Assembly (NCBI RefSeq): GCF_900091955.1
Contig: NZ_FMDF01000120.1
Span: 48,093-112,092, forward strand
Length of the DNA stretch: 64,000 nucleotides
Direction: 5' to 3'
Source of the DNA: Streptomyces sp. Ncost-T10-10d
GTDB taxonomy: Bacteria > Actinomycetota > Actinomycetes > Streptomycetales > Streptomycetaceae
The position numbers and the translations under genes were made by a program. This document shows, piece by piece, positions 1-7,056 of this stretch (positions within the stretch are counted from its first letter, which is position 1; the number at the start of each line of letters is the position of its first letter). The notes beneath the pieces were generated by a model that saw nothing but the letters and a program-made list of their open reading frames with translations, had not been told where the DNA came from and made no database searches.

Positions 1-129
1 GGCCCGCCGGACTGCCAGGCTCGGCTGCTCCTCGCGCCCGCGGGGATGGCCCCCGAAACGGCGTTCAGGATGAGTCTGGGGCTGTGCGTTCTCTACAGCG
101 TGGTCATGGTCCTGAGGCGGAGGGGTTGA
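1..129 (+). CDS. C-terminal end of an unidentified protein (partial)
   Basis: An open frame enters from the window edge and ends with TGA at 127-129, giving 42 residues. The tail contains a hydrophobic stretch (LGLCVLYSVVMVL) followed by RRRG, which would fit a membrane helix with a positive cytoplasmic end. The next small gene starts only 4 bases later, so the two probably share a transcript. The family cannot be named from this fragment. Confidence 0.4.
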   Translation, partial: GPPDCQARLLLAPAGMAPETAFRMSLGLCVLYSVVMVLRRRG

Positions 130-133
130 GGTA

Positions 134-301
134 ATGGCGAGATATACGGTGGCTCTGCACGGTCACGCGGCGCTGCGCGTCGAGGCGGAAGCGGAGTCCG
201 TGCAGGAGGCCAACCGCCTGGCGGTCGCGAAGGCGCCAAAGGTGAAGTATGTGCAGAGCCGGACGCCGGTGACGACGAGCAGGCTGGAGGGGCCGAAGTG
301 A
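134..301 (+). CDS. small hypothetical protein, 55 aa
   Basis: ATG at 134 gives a 55-residue basic protein beginning MARYTVALHGHAALRVEAEA. A purine-rich GGTTGAGGTA stretch just upstream can serve as a ribosome site. Its TGA (299-301) overlaps the GTG start of the next gene in a GTGA arrangement, a typical sign of translational coupling. The preceding reading frame ends 4 bases upstream, so three short genes run as one unit. I do not recognise the family. Such runs of small genes are common in actinomycete integrative elements, which would fit the integrase at 17.4-18.8 kb, but that link is inference. Confidence 0.55.
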   Translation: MARYTVALHGHAALRVEAEAESVQEANRLAVAKAPKVKYVQSRTPVTTSRLEGPK

Positions 302-639
302 GCGAGATCAGGCGCGACGAGTGGGTTGGGATGACCAAGTCGGCCAGGAGGTACGAGCCGTTCTGGGAGAGCGTCCGGGAGGCGGAGGCGCAGGGGCGTC
401 CGGTGATGCACGTCGTTAAGGTCGGCAAGTTCATCATGCAGGCGTCCACGGACATCGAGCTGGCCAAGCTGTTCGCGGAACACCAGGTCTTCGACCAGGA
501 TGAGGTCGGCGAGTTCGACTGGGTGCCGGACGAGTTCGAGGTGCTGCATCTTCGGTTCAAGAACACGCGGACCGGGGAGTGGGAGTCCACCATCCAGTCC
601 ATCTCGACGGTGCCGGCGCTGCCGGAGGCGCCGAAGTGA
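298..639 (+). CDS. hypothetical protein, 113 aa
   Basis: GTG at 298 overlaps the stop of the 55-residue gene before it (GTGA). The product is acidic overall, with no signal peptide or membrane segment. It holds an alpha/beta-looking core (PVMHVVKVGKFIMQ, FDWVPDEFEVLHLRF), and codon use is normal for the host. It looks like a real cytoplasmic protein of an accessory element, but I cannot assign a family or function. Downstream, coding quality collapses into transposase debris from about 720, so the operon probably ends here. Confidence 0.6.
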   Translation: MSEIRRDEWVGMTKSARRYEPFWESVREAEAQGRPVMHVVKVGKFIMQASTDIELAKLFAEHQVFDQDEVGEFDWVPDEFEVLHLRFKNTRTGEWESTIQSISTVPALPEAPK

Positions 640-719
640 GTGAGCCGCAGGTCGATTGCGTGCGCTGGAGAGCGGCCTGCTGCGGCGGGCTCTTTTAGAG
701 GTATGTGATTCCGTGCTGC

Positions 720-860
720 TTGGGGGTGACCGTGGCACGGCGGAAGCCGTGGGAGTCAGTGACGAGCTGTGGGCGGTGATCGAGCCGTTGCTGCCGAAGC
801 ATGAACGACGCCCCGGCGCAAGCCCCGCACCTTGTGGGCGATCTCGACCTCGCTGGTGAG
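720..860 (+). pseudogene. N-terminal remnant of an IS5-family transposase
   Basis: Two frames together spell the typical start of an IS5-type transposase. One frame gives MARRKPWES from GTG 732; the next gives SDELWAVIEPLLPKHERR, the conserved opening of this family. A frameshift separates them, the central part with the first catalytic Asp is absent, and homology is lost after about 860. A C-terminal piece of the same family lies in the same orientation at 2584-2760. Recognised from family pattern only; no alignment was run. Confidence 0.6.
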
Positions 861-1157
861 CGGTGACGTCGGTCGGGGATCCTCTGGGAAATCCGGACCA
901 CTCTCGGCGCCCTCGGTGCAACCGGGGAGGCTCTATCGTCGCCCCGGACAGGCCACACCACCATCGTCGACATTCGCATCGACCTGGTGGAGTCACCACG
1001 TTGGGCTGTCCGGCGAAACTCGTGTCGCCGGACCGACGGGGACAAGCCGATCTACACAGCGCGTGGACCGGGACAGCGCCTGACAGGCCCTCGGCGGCGT
1101 CCACACCGCGGCGATGAGTCTGCAGCGGCCGTAGGGTGCCCGGCGGCCGTCCATGCC

Positions 1158-1700
1158 TCAGCCCTCGAGGAGATCACCCTGGGGGAGGATTCCCGGCATG
1201 TAGCCCCTGGCAGGGGACAGATCCCGCCAGTCGAGGTCCCCCTCCTCCACAGACGCCACTCGCCAGTCGTCCTCCTCGTTCATGCTGCGGAATGCCTCGT
1301 GCAGGAAGTCGGGGAGCACCTCGCTGTCCCGACGGCCCGGGCGGCGTCGGTCCTCAGGAACCGTCCAGTCTGCCGCGAAAAGAGTGCCGTCGATGTAGAG
1401 CGTGCGCTCCTCGCGAGGCCGGTGGCGGGCGAGCAGGCCCAGGATGTCGTCGCGAAGGCCCGAGATTTCGTTGCGTCGAGCCGCCCGTTCCACACGCTGC
1501 AGCACCGGCGCCAAGACCCCGAGCGTCACGCCGAGCGCCGCGAAGCCAGCCACGACGTAGTCGCCCAGAATGAGTGGTTCCTGATGGGCGAAGGCGTCCA
1601 GGAACGGCGTGTAGTAGGCCAGCACATGTAGGTCCGGGTCGACGGGAAGGTCTACGGCGCGGGGGTCGGCTGTGTCCGGGTCGATCGCCGTCAGACGCAT
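1158..1700 (-). CDS. hypothetical protein, 180 aa (second gene of a two-gene unit)
   Basis: The frame is open further upstream, but coding character starts at ATG 1700 (MRLTAIDPDTADPRAVDLPV). That start overlaps the 3' end of the upstream gene by 10 bases, indicating coupled translation. A central hydrophobic stretch (GDYVVAGFAALGVTLGVLAP) could be a buried or membrane helix. The C-terminal half is acidic and rich in Trp and Asp (EEDDWRVASVEEGDLDWRDL). No family is recognised. With its partner it forms an isolated minus-strand pair flanked by transposase fragments, which suggests horizontally acquired cargo. Confidence 0.6.
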   Translation of the reverse strand: MRLTAIDPDTADPRAVDLPVDPDLHVLAYYTPFLDAFAHQEPLILGDYVVAGFAALGVTLGVLAPVLQRVERAARRNEISGLRDDILGLLARHRPREERTLYIDGTLFAADWTVPEDRRRPGRRDSEVLPDFLHEAFRSMNEEDDWRVASVEEGDLDWRDLSPARGYMPGILPQGDLLEG

Positions 1701-2311
1701 GGGGCTAGTGGGGGGGAGGAGAAGTGCACCGCGCTCGCGTATGCGATCTTCGGCACTTCGCCCTTGATGGTCTTGACTGTCCTCTTCTGTTCCTCCATGG
1801 CTTCGCGCAGCTTCTTCGTCAGCGGGCCTGAGCGGCCCTTGGCTTCCGCGACGACATAACCGCCGACGGTCCGCTCTCCGAAGAAGTCCGCCCGGCTCTG
1901 GCCGGGGGCGAAGGTGAGGTTGCAGGCGGAGGCGTAGCGGGCGACGTGCATGAAGAACCGGACGGATAGCTGCCTCTCGGCGAAGATCTGGCACATGGCC
2001 TGCCCCAGGGTGTAGGACAGCATGCCCTTCTCGGAGGGGTCGAGTTCGCGGGCGAGGTCGGTACGTGTGATGCGACGGATCGGATCATCGCTCCAGCTGA
2101 GATAGGCGGGCAGTACCGCCACCCTGTGGCACCACTCGTACGCCGATGACCTCCCGTGCTTGGTTTGGTCGTACGGGGCCCTGCCCGTGATGAACAACGC
2201 GCGCGCCAAGTCTTGCGGCAGGACTGGTAGATCCTGCTCGGCGGGGACTCCGGTACTGGCCGGGAAGAGCGTGGCATCGGTGCGCACGTGTGCGGGGCCA
2301 TTGAAGAACAT
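1691..2311 (-). CDS. hypothetical protein, 206 aa, with a possible PD-(D/E)XK-like motif
   Basis: ATG at 2311 is preceded on the minus strand by a GGAAAG ribosome site at good spacing. The protein has no signal peptide. Its C-terminal third contains RADFFGERTVGGYVVAEAKG, an Asp followed by E-x-K across a predicted beta-hairpin. That arrangement is used by PD-(D/E)XK nucleases (for example Mrr-like and DUF4365 folds). The motif is seen directly; nuclease function is inference. The 3' end overlaps the next gene by 10 bases, so the two products likely work together, perhaps as effector and partner. Family unrecognised. Confidence 0.6.
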   Translation of the reverse strand: MFFNGPAHVRTDATLFPASTGVPAEQDLPVLPQDLARALFITGRAPYDQTKHGRSSAYEWCHRVAVLPAYLSWSDDPIRRITRTDLARELDPSEKGMLSYTLGQAMCQIFAERQLSVRFFMHVARYASACNLTFAPGQSRADFFGERTVGGYVVAEAKGRSGPLTKKLREAMEEQKRTVKTIKGEVPKIAYASAVHFSSPPLAPCV

Positions 2312-2583
2312 CGTCGCCGCTTTCCGGGTTCAGGGCCGTCATACACAGACCGTGAGGATCGTCGTACCGGCATCTCTCTATCACCCCGGTCCGCAGTCCG
2401 CCCCGGCATCAGCGGAGACGGAAGCGATTCCCCGGGAACTCTGGCTCGCCGCATTGCTCCGGCCACGCCAGGCGCCTGTGTCCGCGTGCCGCCCTGACGG
2501 AGACGGGCGCGTCGGACCGCGCCGGCCATCAGTCACCGAAGCGACCCACGACAGCCGCATGTTGCTGGAAAGTGAGCGTCGGC

Positions 2584-2760
2584 GTGGGCCACCACATCAT
2601 CCGGATCTGTGAGCGACAAGGCGTCCCTGTCCTCGCCGACCGCGCCTATACCGGCGCCGGCCCCCCACGTCGCCGCCGGCCTCAAACGACCACCCGGGGG
2701 CGAACTCACCCGACGTTGCGCTACCGCGGTCCTCCAGCGAAGACGGCGGTGTCCGAGTCC
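2584..2760 (+). pseudogene. C-terminal remnant of an IS5-family transposase
   Basis: The translation contains IIRICERQGVPVLADRAYTG, the conserved block around the second catalytic Asp of IS5-type DDE transposases. A frameshift follows, and the neighbouring frame continues with AAGLKRPPGGELT, also typical of the family. No start codon context and no intact reading frame remain. It has the same orientation as the N-terminal fragment at 720-860 and could be the other end of one broken copy. Confidence 0.65.
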
Positions 2761-2797
2761 CGATCCGGGAACCGGAGGCCAGTTGTAGGCTCCCGCC

Positions 2798-3115
2798 ATG
2801 CCGATCTTTGAATACCGGGGCGAAGCCGCCAACTTGAAGGTGCTGGCGCGGGAAATAGAGGCGGATCAGCACCTCGCCGGAAAGTGCTCCCTCGCCCTCA
2901 CGCCCCTGCAGCAGAACAGGCGCGACTCCTTACGCCACGCCCACTGGGCGGAGATCTCCATCTCCGTCGCCGCCGGACTGGCCACGAACACCCTGTATGA
3001 CGCCTTGAAGGCACTGGTCGAGCGGGCGCGTGACCGGGGGCCCGTGGAGGAGGCGCCTCCTCGACCGGAAGACGACGACCAGGGTGCGGACGGCTCGGAA
3101 GGGGTGAACCGGTGA
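2798..3115 (+). CDS. hypothetical protein, 105 aa, first gene of the Gabija-like locus
   Basis: ATG at 2798 gives MPIFEYRGEAANLKVLAREI. Residues around 45-75 are predicted to be helical (WAEISISVAAGLATNTLYDA), and the C-terminus is highly charged (PRPEDDDQGADGSEG). Its stop overlaps the GTG start of the next gene (GTGA at 3112-3115), so the two are translated together. No signal peptide is visible and the family is unknown. Its place at the head of a gene set leading into a nuclease-helicase pair makes an accessory or regulatory role in that module plausible but unproven. Confidence 0.6.
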   Translation: MPIFEYRGEAANLKVLAREIEADQHLAGKCSLALTPLQQNRRDSLRHAHWAEISISVAAGLATNTLYDALKALVERARDRGPVEEAPPRPEDDDQGADGSEGVNR

Positions 3116-4563
3116 CCGTCCACTCTCCACGTCTACGGAACTCGAGCGGCGCCGAGTTGAATCTGCGCAGCCAGATCCTCTTCCAGGATCAGACTCGCAC
3201 GCGCACCAGCGATCTTGTGACGGCGGTCGGCTCCTGGCACAAGACCTACGTCCACGAGAGCAGCCACTGGGCGCGATATCACGGATCCACTGTCGGCATT
3301 CTTCTGAGCCTGCTGCGGCGCACGAGGGACCAGTTGGCCGCGTACACGATCTCTCACCTGCCCCGGCAAGACGTGGAGCATCTCCACGAGGACCGGAGCA
3401 GCGGACTCCCCTTTTTCTCCTTCGAGCGCTACCCCAAGCACGCCCAAGGGGAACTGAAATACAGCGAACTGGATTGGCTCAACCTCTACTTCGCCTACTA
3501 CCTCCTCTTGGACCCGGAGGGTCTGACGGAGTTGGACACCGCCACCTGGGACATGCGGGCGGCAATGGAGCACTCCCTCGAAGACATGTGGCGCCAGGGT
3601 GCGGGCATGGAGATGGTCGAGTGTCCCGATGACGTACGCGTCGGCATCGACGGGCCTCTGAAGCTCGTGCACACCTCCGAGGGCCCGCTCACCACTCGCG
3701 TCCTCTTCGAGTGCGCGGCGGTGCTCGACGAACTCTTCCAGTTCGAGGGCGCCTTCATACGGAAAGCTGACCCGGCGCTGCGCGAGTTCTTGCTCGAGGT
3801 GCTGAATGGCGAGTATGGGATGCCGTGTCGCCTGGCACGTGCTCTCGCAGGGCGCACCCTCGGCGGAAGTACCGTCCTGGCACTCATCGACTTCGCACTG
3901 AACCCTGTGGTCCCGGGCTTGAACTCCGACGACCCGTCCGTCGACTGGAAAGAGCTCTACCCTCCCTACCGGTTCGTGACGGCAGCCAAGGCGATGACGA
4001 GCTGGGAGACGGACCTGGAGTTCCAGTATCCGAGCCACGAGGCGACGGTCCACTTCCAGCACATGCTGGCCAAGCGCAGTGGGTTACGGATGGGAAGCGT
4101 GGCTTCCCGTCTGTCCGACCTCTCGACCCTCCGGGAAGTCGCCACGACCCCCATGCACCTGTCCGCGCGTACGCCTGCCGTGTCCCTCATGTGCGCTTCA
4201 CGTCTGCTTGCCCTGCGGGAAAGAGACGTCTGTTCAATCTCGCACTACGGCGTCAATTTCCTGGGCGAGAGAGCGACCAGGTTCATCAAGCCCGACCGGG
4301 ACATGCAGTGGCTGTTCCCGGTGTTCCAGGTGAGTCAGGGTGAGTACCGGTGGCCGGCCGAGCACGTGGGCCTCGATGAGGCGACGGACCTACTGATAGG
4401 TGCCGCCGTGGCGTCGGCGTACGACGACATCCTGCACGGCGTCGGCCCTCTCGCTCACGACCACCTTCCCCGCAGCCTCTTCGACGACGTCGGACAGGTC
4501 GAAGCGCTGAACCAGGTCCTCAAGGACTCGACAGGACTGGCCATGGGCTGGCATCGGACCTGA
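3112..4563 (+). CDS. HExxH-motif protein, putative metallopeptidase-like, 483 aa
   Basis: GTG at 3112 overlaps the preceding stop. Near the N-terminus is WHKTYVHESSHWARYHGST. Residues 48-52 (HESSH) match the HExxH signature of zinc metallopeptidases, and the flanking Trp and Tyr residues and following Gly look like a structured active-site helix rather than a chance hit. The third zinc ligand cannot be assigned by eye. No signal peptide is seen, so the protein should be cytoplasmic. The rest (about residues 90-480) is alpha-helical in appearance with no domain I recognise. It lies between a small partner and a Gabija-like pair on the same strand, separated from the latter by 330 bp with its own likely promoter. 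Protease activity is inference. Confidence 0.65.
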   Translation: MTVHSPRLRNSSGAELNLRSQILFQDQTRTRTSDLVTAVGSWHKTYVHESSHWARYHGSTVGILLSLLRRTRDQLAAYTISHLPRQDVEHLHEDRSSGLPFFSFERYPKHAQGELKYSELDWLNLYFAYYLLLDPEGLTELDTATWDMRAAMEHSLEDMWRQGAGMEMVECPDDVRVGIDGPLKLVHTSEGPLTTRVLFECAAVLDELFQFEGAFIRKADPALREFLLEVLNGEYGMPCRLARALAGRTLGGSTVLALIDFALNPVVPGLNSDDPSVDWKELYPPYRFVTAAKAMTSWETDLEFQYPSHEATVHFQHMLAKRSGLRMGSVASRLSDLSTLREVATTPMHLSARTPAVSLMCASRLLALRERDVCSISHYGVNFLGERATRFIKPDRDMQWLFPVFQVSQGEYRWPAEHVGLDEATDLLIGAAVASAYDDILHGVGPLAHDHLPRSLFDDVGQVEALNQVLKDSTGLAMGWHRT

Positions 4564-4893
4564 TGCGGACCCATTCACCGCTCCTGGCGCAACGCCTTCG
4601 CTGAGCACCGGTCAGGCTGTGCGCCTCGTACATGGCCATCCCTCACCCGGTCCGTCGGCCTATGAGGTGGTGGCCGCACGGGTGCCGTATGTCGAACATT
4701 CGGGAGTGAATTCAGATCGATAGGCGACCGAAACTGAATCAAATACGACCGCTGTGCATTTAGAGAATTATGGTGACAAGATGCGGCTCCAGATCCTGAG
4801 GGGGTGACGGCATCTCATGGGGCTTGTGGCTGCCTTTGCTGTGTGTTCCCGCCGGGCGTCCCAGGGTGTGTACGAGCGCAGCAAGGAGCCGCG
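4564..4893 (+). promoter_or_regulatory. 330-bp intergenic region, probable promoter of the Gabija-like pair
   Basis: No coding frame is convincing here. Bases 4695-4780 are clearly more A+T-rich than the surroundings, including TTTAGAGAATTATGG, and are the likeliest promoter zone for the nuclease gene. An AAGGAG ribosome site at 4883-4888 precedes the ATG at 4894; this decides the start against a longer frame beginning at 4804. No clear operator or terminator hairpin was seen. Confidence 0.4.
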
Positions 4894-7056
4894 ATGACCC
4901 AGCCCAGTGATCCGCGTGCCATCCCAGGCCCGCGAGACGGCTCCGCCGAACCACACGGGACCGTGGTCCCGGTGCCGCCCCGGCTCACCAAGGCGGTCAT
5001 CCGCAACTTCCGGCTGCTCCGCAGAACCGAGCTTTCCTTCACGGACAAGGTGACACTGTGCGTCGGCCGCAACAACACGGGAAAGACCTCGCTGGCAAAA
5101 CTGTTCGAATTCTTCGTGGCGAGGAAGAAGGCCGCGCTGCGCATCGAGGACTTCTCCGCCGACTGCTACGAGGAATTCCTCGCCGCCCATCGCCTCTTCG
5201 CCTCGGGTGAGGCGGAGCAGGCGCGCGACACGGTTCCGGCAGTCACCCTCACCCTCCACATCTCCTACGACAAGGACTGCGGCCAGTACGGACCCCTGGC
5301 CCCCTTCGTGGTGGACCTTGACCCCGACTGCTCCGAGGTGGTGATCAGGTTCGCCTTCGGGTTGGGGGACGGTGCCCTCAAGGAGTTCTTCGGCGGCGTG
5401 CCGGTGGGGCCGGATGCCACGGCCACGCTTGAGCAGCTGGGCAGAGGTATCCCGAAGCACTTCGAGATGTCGGTGATGGCGGTCGACCCGACCGATGAGG
5501 CGAACGTCCGACCGGTCGACCTCGCGGACGTGCGCACCCTGGTGAGGGTGGACTTCGTCGAGGCGCAGCGAGGGCTGGACGACGAGAGCGACGGGCATGC
5601 CGCACCAATCGGAGCGGTCTTCGAGCAACTCCTGACCGCGGCGGAGAAGAGTCAGAACGCGACGTGGCTGGAGGAGCTCGCCGCGAACATCGACAGGACA
5701 CTCGTGGACACCTCCGGCAGTCTCGACAGCAGCCTCCAGAAGGTCCGAGAACGGGTGGCGCCGACGTTGAAGGCATTCGGCTATCCGGGTCTGGCCAACC
5801 AGGAGTTCGTCACGGCCGCCCGGCTGGACTCCAAGAGGCTGCTCAGGAACTTCGCGCGCATTCACTATCCGGGAGTGGCCGGTGTGCGGTTCCCGGAGTC
5901 GTACAACGGCCTTGGTACGCGGAACTTGGTGATGATTCTGCTCAGGCTCTTCACCTGCTACCGCGACCACACGGCGACCTCTCCGGAGTCGGGGATCCAT
6001 CTCGTCTTCCTGGAGGAACCGGAGGCCCATCTGCATCCGCAGATGCAGGAGGCGTTCATCCAGCGACTCACGTACTCCGTCAATCTGTTCCCCCGGATCG
6101 ACGCGCAGATGAGAGCGACGATGCCCGGGCAAAAGGGAGCGGTCGAGGAGAGCAGCACCGCAATCGACAGCAGCCCCCGGTGGAACGCTCAGTTCGTGGT
6201 GACCACCCACTCGGCACACGTGGCCAACCGGGGACACTTCTCCGACATCCGGTACTTCCGGAAGGAGGAGGACACCGTGGAGAGCGGAAGCGAGCCGGGG
6301 CCGGCCCGCACCGTCATCAAGGACCTGTCCCAGGTGACCGGCGACGAGAGGTTTCTCCGCAAGTACCTGACCCTCACCCGGGCCGACCTCTACTTCGCGG
6401 ACAAGGCCATCCTCGTCGAGGGCGCCAGCGAGCGTATCTTCGTCCCGGCTGCGGAGGAGGAGCTGGCGGCGAGGAGGCCCGGAGAGACGCCCCAGCACCA
6501 GTACGTGACCTTGATGGAGGTCGGAGGGGCGCATGCCCACAGGTTCTATCCGCTGCTGAAGGTCCTCGGGATTCCAGCCCTGATCATCACGGATCTTGAT
6601 CCCGTCGACGACAGGGAGCCCAAGATCCGCAAATGTCTGGTGTCCGAATCCGGACGCACGTCCAACCAGTCCATCAGGGCGTGGTCCCCCGAGATGGCCG
6701 ACATCACGGTGGCCGAGCTGCTGCAGCGGGCCGAGACGGACCCGCCGATCGCCGGCGGCAGCATGTGCCTCGCCTACCAGGTGCCGGAGGAGCCCGGCGG
6801 TCCGTGCGGCCGCACTTTCGAGGACGCCTTCGCGCTGGCCAACCGGGCCCGGTTCGGTATTTCCACGGGTGCCGCCCCTGCCGAGGAACTGGAACAACAG
6901 GCCCGTAGCAGCGTGGAGACCAGGCGCAGCAAGGTCGACTTCGCCCTCGACCATGTCCTCGGAGACCACGACTGGCAGGTCCCGAAGTACATCAGGCGCG
7001 GCCTCGAGTGGCTCATGGCACAGGACGGGGCGGCGACGAAGGCGGACGTCCAGTGA
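4894..7056 (+). CDS. Gabija-like GajA: OLD-family ATPase/TOPRIM endonuclease, 720 aa
   Basis: The protein is an overcoming-lysogenization-defect type nuclease. Residues 32-70 carry the N-terminal strand and Walker A (VGRNNTGKTSL). About residues 369-384 carry Walker B and the D-loop region (VFLEEPEAHLHPQM). A TOPRIM nuclease domain follows, with its Glu in KAILVEGASERIF (about 504-516) and its acidic pair in LIITDLDP (about 562). In Gabija, GajA binds and nicks DNA when nucleotide levels fall during phage infection. At 720 residues it is longer than the roughly 580 of the best studied GajA, mainly through insertions and a C-terminal extension. The stop overlaps the helicase start (GTGA), as expected of a GajA-GajB operon. 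Assignment rests on motifs and gene order. Confidence 0.8.
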   Translation: MTQPSDPRAIPGPRDGSAEPHGTVVPVPPRLTKAVIRNFRLLRRTELSFTDKVTLCVGRNNTGKTSLAKLFEFFVARKKAALRIEDFSADCYEEFLAAHRLFASGEAEQARDTVPAVTLTLHISYDKDCGQYGPLAPFVVDLDPDCSEVVIRFAFGLGDGALKEFFGGVPVGPDATATLEQLGRGIPKHFEMSVMAVDPTDEANVRPVDLADVRTLVRVDFVEAQRGLDDESDGHAAPIGAVFEQLLTAAEKSQNATWLEELAANIDRTLVDTSGSLDSSLQKVRERVAPTLKAFGYPGLANQEFVTAARLDSKRLLRNFARIHYPGVAGVRFPESYNGLGTRNLVMILLRLFTCYRDHTATSPESGIHLVFLEEPEAHLHPQMQEAFIQRLTYSVNLFPRIDAQMRATMPGQKGAVEESSTAIDSSPRWNAQFVVTTHSAHVANRGHFSDIRYFRKEEDTVESGSEPGPARTVIKDLSQVTGDERFLRKYLTLTRADLYFADKAILVEGASERIFVPAAEEELAARRPGETPQHQYVTLMEVGGAHAHRFYPLLKVLGIPALIITDLDPVDDREPKIRKCLVSESGRTSNQSIRAWSPEMADITVAELLQRAETDPPIAGGSMCLAYQVPEEPGGPCGRTFEDAFALANRARFGISTGAAPAEELEQQARSSVETRRSKVDFALDHVLGDHDWQVPKYIRRGLEWLMAQDGAATKADVQ

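Noticed and set aside
4768..6969. 733-codon minus-strand frame opposite the OLD-type nuclease gene
   Set aside because: Antisense shadow of a high-G+C gene: no recognisable domain, wrong third-position bias, and the plus strand carries clear Walker and TOPRIM motifs.
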